64,000 nt of DNA from positions 2,728,001 through 2,792,000 of the forward strand of contig NZ_CP081942.1 of assembly GCF_020386635.1 (NCBI RefSeq), written 5' to 3'. Within the stretch, counting starts at the first letter, position 1, and each line of letters begins with the position of its first letter. Made by a program: the position numbers and the translations under genes. The notes under the pieces are model-generated. The model saw nothing but the letters and a program-made list of their open reading frames with translations, was not told the DNA's origin and searched no databases. This stretch comes from Pseudomonas sp. MM211 (GTDB lineage: Bacteria > Pseudomonadota > Gammaproteobacteria > Pseudomonadales > Pseudomonadaceae). This document shows, piece by piece, positions 62,742 through 64,000 of the stretch.

Positions 62742-64000
62742 TCACTGCTTCGCCAGGCGTGTGTTGAGCTTGAGGTAGTCGATCAGGATGTGGCCGGTTT
62801 CCGACAGGTAGGCGTCGTCTTCCGGTTTGGTCTTCTTCTCTTCCTCGCTCTGCGCCAGGGCGTCGTCCTCATCTTCCTTCTTCAGCTCGGTCAGAGGCTC
62901 CTCGCCTTTGGCGCTGCGACGGGCGTTCTCGATCACCAACTGGCGTTTCTCGATATCGGCCTGTTGAGCGCGGCGCTTGGTTTCGTTGAGGCTGACGGTT
63001 TTCTCGGCCATCAGCTCGCGAGACAGGGCCAGGCGCTCACGGGCGAAGTTGAAGTCCGGGTTGTCGGCCGTACGGCTGTCGTAACGGTTTTTCAACTCGG
63101 TCAAGAACGGCTTGATCGGATCCAGTTCGGGTTTGATCGCCGGACGGATGCTGTCCCACGGCATGGCTTCGGGCAGGGCGCTTTCGCCGATTTCCTTGTT
63201 GTCCATCACGTCAGGATAGGAGATGTCCGGCACCACGCCGCGGTGCTGGGTGCTCTGCCCGGATACGCGGTAGAACTTGGCCAGGGTCAGCTTCAGCTCG
63301 CCATGGTTCAACGGCTGGATGGTCTGCACGGTGCCTTTGCCGAAGGTCTGGCCACCGAGGATCAGCGCGCGATGGTAGTCCTGCATGGCGCCGGCGAAAA
63401 TTTCCGAAGCCGAGGCAGACAGACGGTTGACCAGCAGTGCCAGCGGGCCTTTGTAGAAGGCACCTTCTTGCTCATCAGCCAATACGTCGACGCGGCCATC
63501 GCTGTTGCGCACCAGTACGGTCGGGCCCTTGTCGATGAACAGGCCGGTCAGTTCGGTGGCTTCTTGCAGCGAGCCGCCGCCGTTGTTGCGCAGATCGATG
63601 ACGATACCGTCGACCTTCTCAGCCTGCAGTTCGGTGATCAGCTTTTTGACGTCGCGTGTGGTGCTCTTGTAATCGGGGTCGCCAGCGCGGAACGCCTTGA
63701 AGTCCAGATAGAAAGCCGGAATCTCGATCACACCCAGGCTATAGGGCTTACCATCCTGCTCAATCTTGAGGACGGACTTCTTCGCCGCCTGTTCTTCCAG
63801 CTTGACCGCCTCACGGGTGATGCTCACCACCTTGCTGGTCTGGTCATTCGGCGCATTGCTCGCCGGAATCACTTCCAGGCGTACGCGCGAGCCTTTGGGG
63901 CCGCGGATCAGCTTGACCACTTCATCAAGGCGCCAGCCGATCACGTCGACCATCTCGTCGTCACCCTGAGCGACACCGACGATTTTGTCCGCGGGGGAGA
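62742..64000 (-). CDS. prc: Tail-specific periplasmic protease Prc (5' partial)
   Basis: The last 419 residues are visible; the coding frame continues past 64000, so the start is outside. S41 protease of the periplasm that cleaves lipoproteins, peptidoglycan hydrolases and, in Pseudomonas, anti-sigma factor MucA variants. The visible part begins within the PDZ domain ('ADKIVGVAQGD', 'RLDEVVKLIRGPKGS'). It includes the catalytic core with Ser in 'VNRLSASASEIFAGAMQ' and Lys in 'TFGKGTVQTIQ', and a Lys/Glu-rich C-terminal domain (KKEDEDDALAQSEEE) with a hydrophobic end. Confidence 0.94.
   Translation of the reverse strand, partial: SPADKIVGVAQGDDEMVDVIGWRLDEVVKLIRGPKGSRVRLEVIPASNAPNDQTSKVVSITREAVKLEEQAAKKSVLKIEQDGKPYSLGVIEIPAFYLDFKAFRAGDPDYKSTTRDVKKLITELQAEKVDGIVIDLRNNGGGSLQEATELTGLFIDKGPTVLVRNSDGRVDVLADEQEGAFYKGPLALLVNRLSASASEIFAGAMQDYHRALILGGQTFGKGTVQTIQPLNHGELKLTLAKFYRVSGQSTQHRGVVPDISYPDVMDNKEIGESALPEAMPWDSIRPAIKPELDPIKPFLTELKNRYDSRTADNPDFNFARERLALSRELMAEKTVSLNETKRRAQQADIEKRQLVIENARRSAKGEEPLTELKKEDEDDALAQSEEEKKTKPEDDAYLSETGHILIDYLKLNTRLAKQ

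Overview
The window is a stretch of chromosome from a gammaproteobacterium of the genus Pseudomonas in the broad sense. FleQ, FleS/FleR, FimV, MetZ and the leuC-leuD-leuB-asd-fimV-truA-trpF-accD-folC-purF gene order are characteristic of that genus, the DNA is G+C-rich, and the sigma factor and regulator sites match Pseudomonas consensus sequences. A member of the P. mendocina/oleovorans/alcaligenes neighbourhood (now often called Ectopseudomonas) seems most likely, but that is inference from memory of gene order, not a computed placement. No prophage, CRISPR array, insertion sequence with a transposase, or plasmid origin was seen.

Layout. 1-12.6 kb is a polar-flagellum block: a large flagellin-type glycosyltransferase (5' end outside the window), fliC, flaG, fliD, two fliS paralogues, fleP, then the regulators fleQ, fleS and fleR. 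The promoters show the regulatory hierarchy: sigma-28 (FliA) promoters before fliC and before the second fliS, FleQ boxes before fleQ and fleS, and a sigma-54 promoter before fleS. 12.6-13.3 kb is a junction with a palindromic repeat and a tandem repeat made from the 3' end and terminator of tRNA-Asn. 13.3-19.0 kb holds an aromatic aminotransferase, a MITE-like palindrome, uvrB, a nucleoside deoxyribosyltransferase-like gene and gltX, followed by two tRNA-Ala/tRNA-Glu pairs. 19.8-26.2 kb has a thioesterase coupled to a tiny upstream ORF, a secreted hypothetical protein, dusC, an SDR, ibpA with a heat-shock promoter and ROSE-type RNA thermometer, and a four-PAS GGDEF-EAL protein.

26.2-44.8 kb is a biosynthetic block: a LysR regulator divergent from leuC-leuD-methyltransferase-leuB, then asd, a catalytically dead asd paralogue, fimV, truA, trpF, accD, folC, a SPOR protein, cvpA, purF and metZ. 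tRNA-Val and two tRNA-Asp genes follow. 45.5-47.6 kb is tonB-exbB-exbD, and 47.8 kb is a glpT-type transporter behind a Pho box. 49.4-53.4 kb carries an AraC regulator, a stand-alone EAL protein and a chemoreceptor. 53.4-59.9 kb is an RND efflux operon with a divergent TetR regulator; its inner-membrane pump gene has a one-base frameshift. The window ends with an HTH gene and its overlapping partner, an EAL-CBS-GGDEF protein, and the 3' part of the prc protease gene.

Most of the window is ordinary core genome. The observations most worth following are regulatory and structural: the fleSR control region with a perfect dyad overlapping the -24 element, the internal FliA promoter for fliS2-fleP, the tRNA-Asn-derived tandem repeats, the frameshifted efflux pump, the 23-codon ORF coupled to the thioesterase, and the Pho-controlled glpT. 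I did not find a convincing wholly new system.
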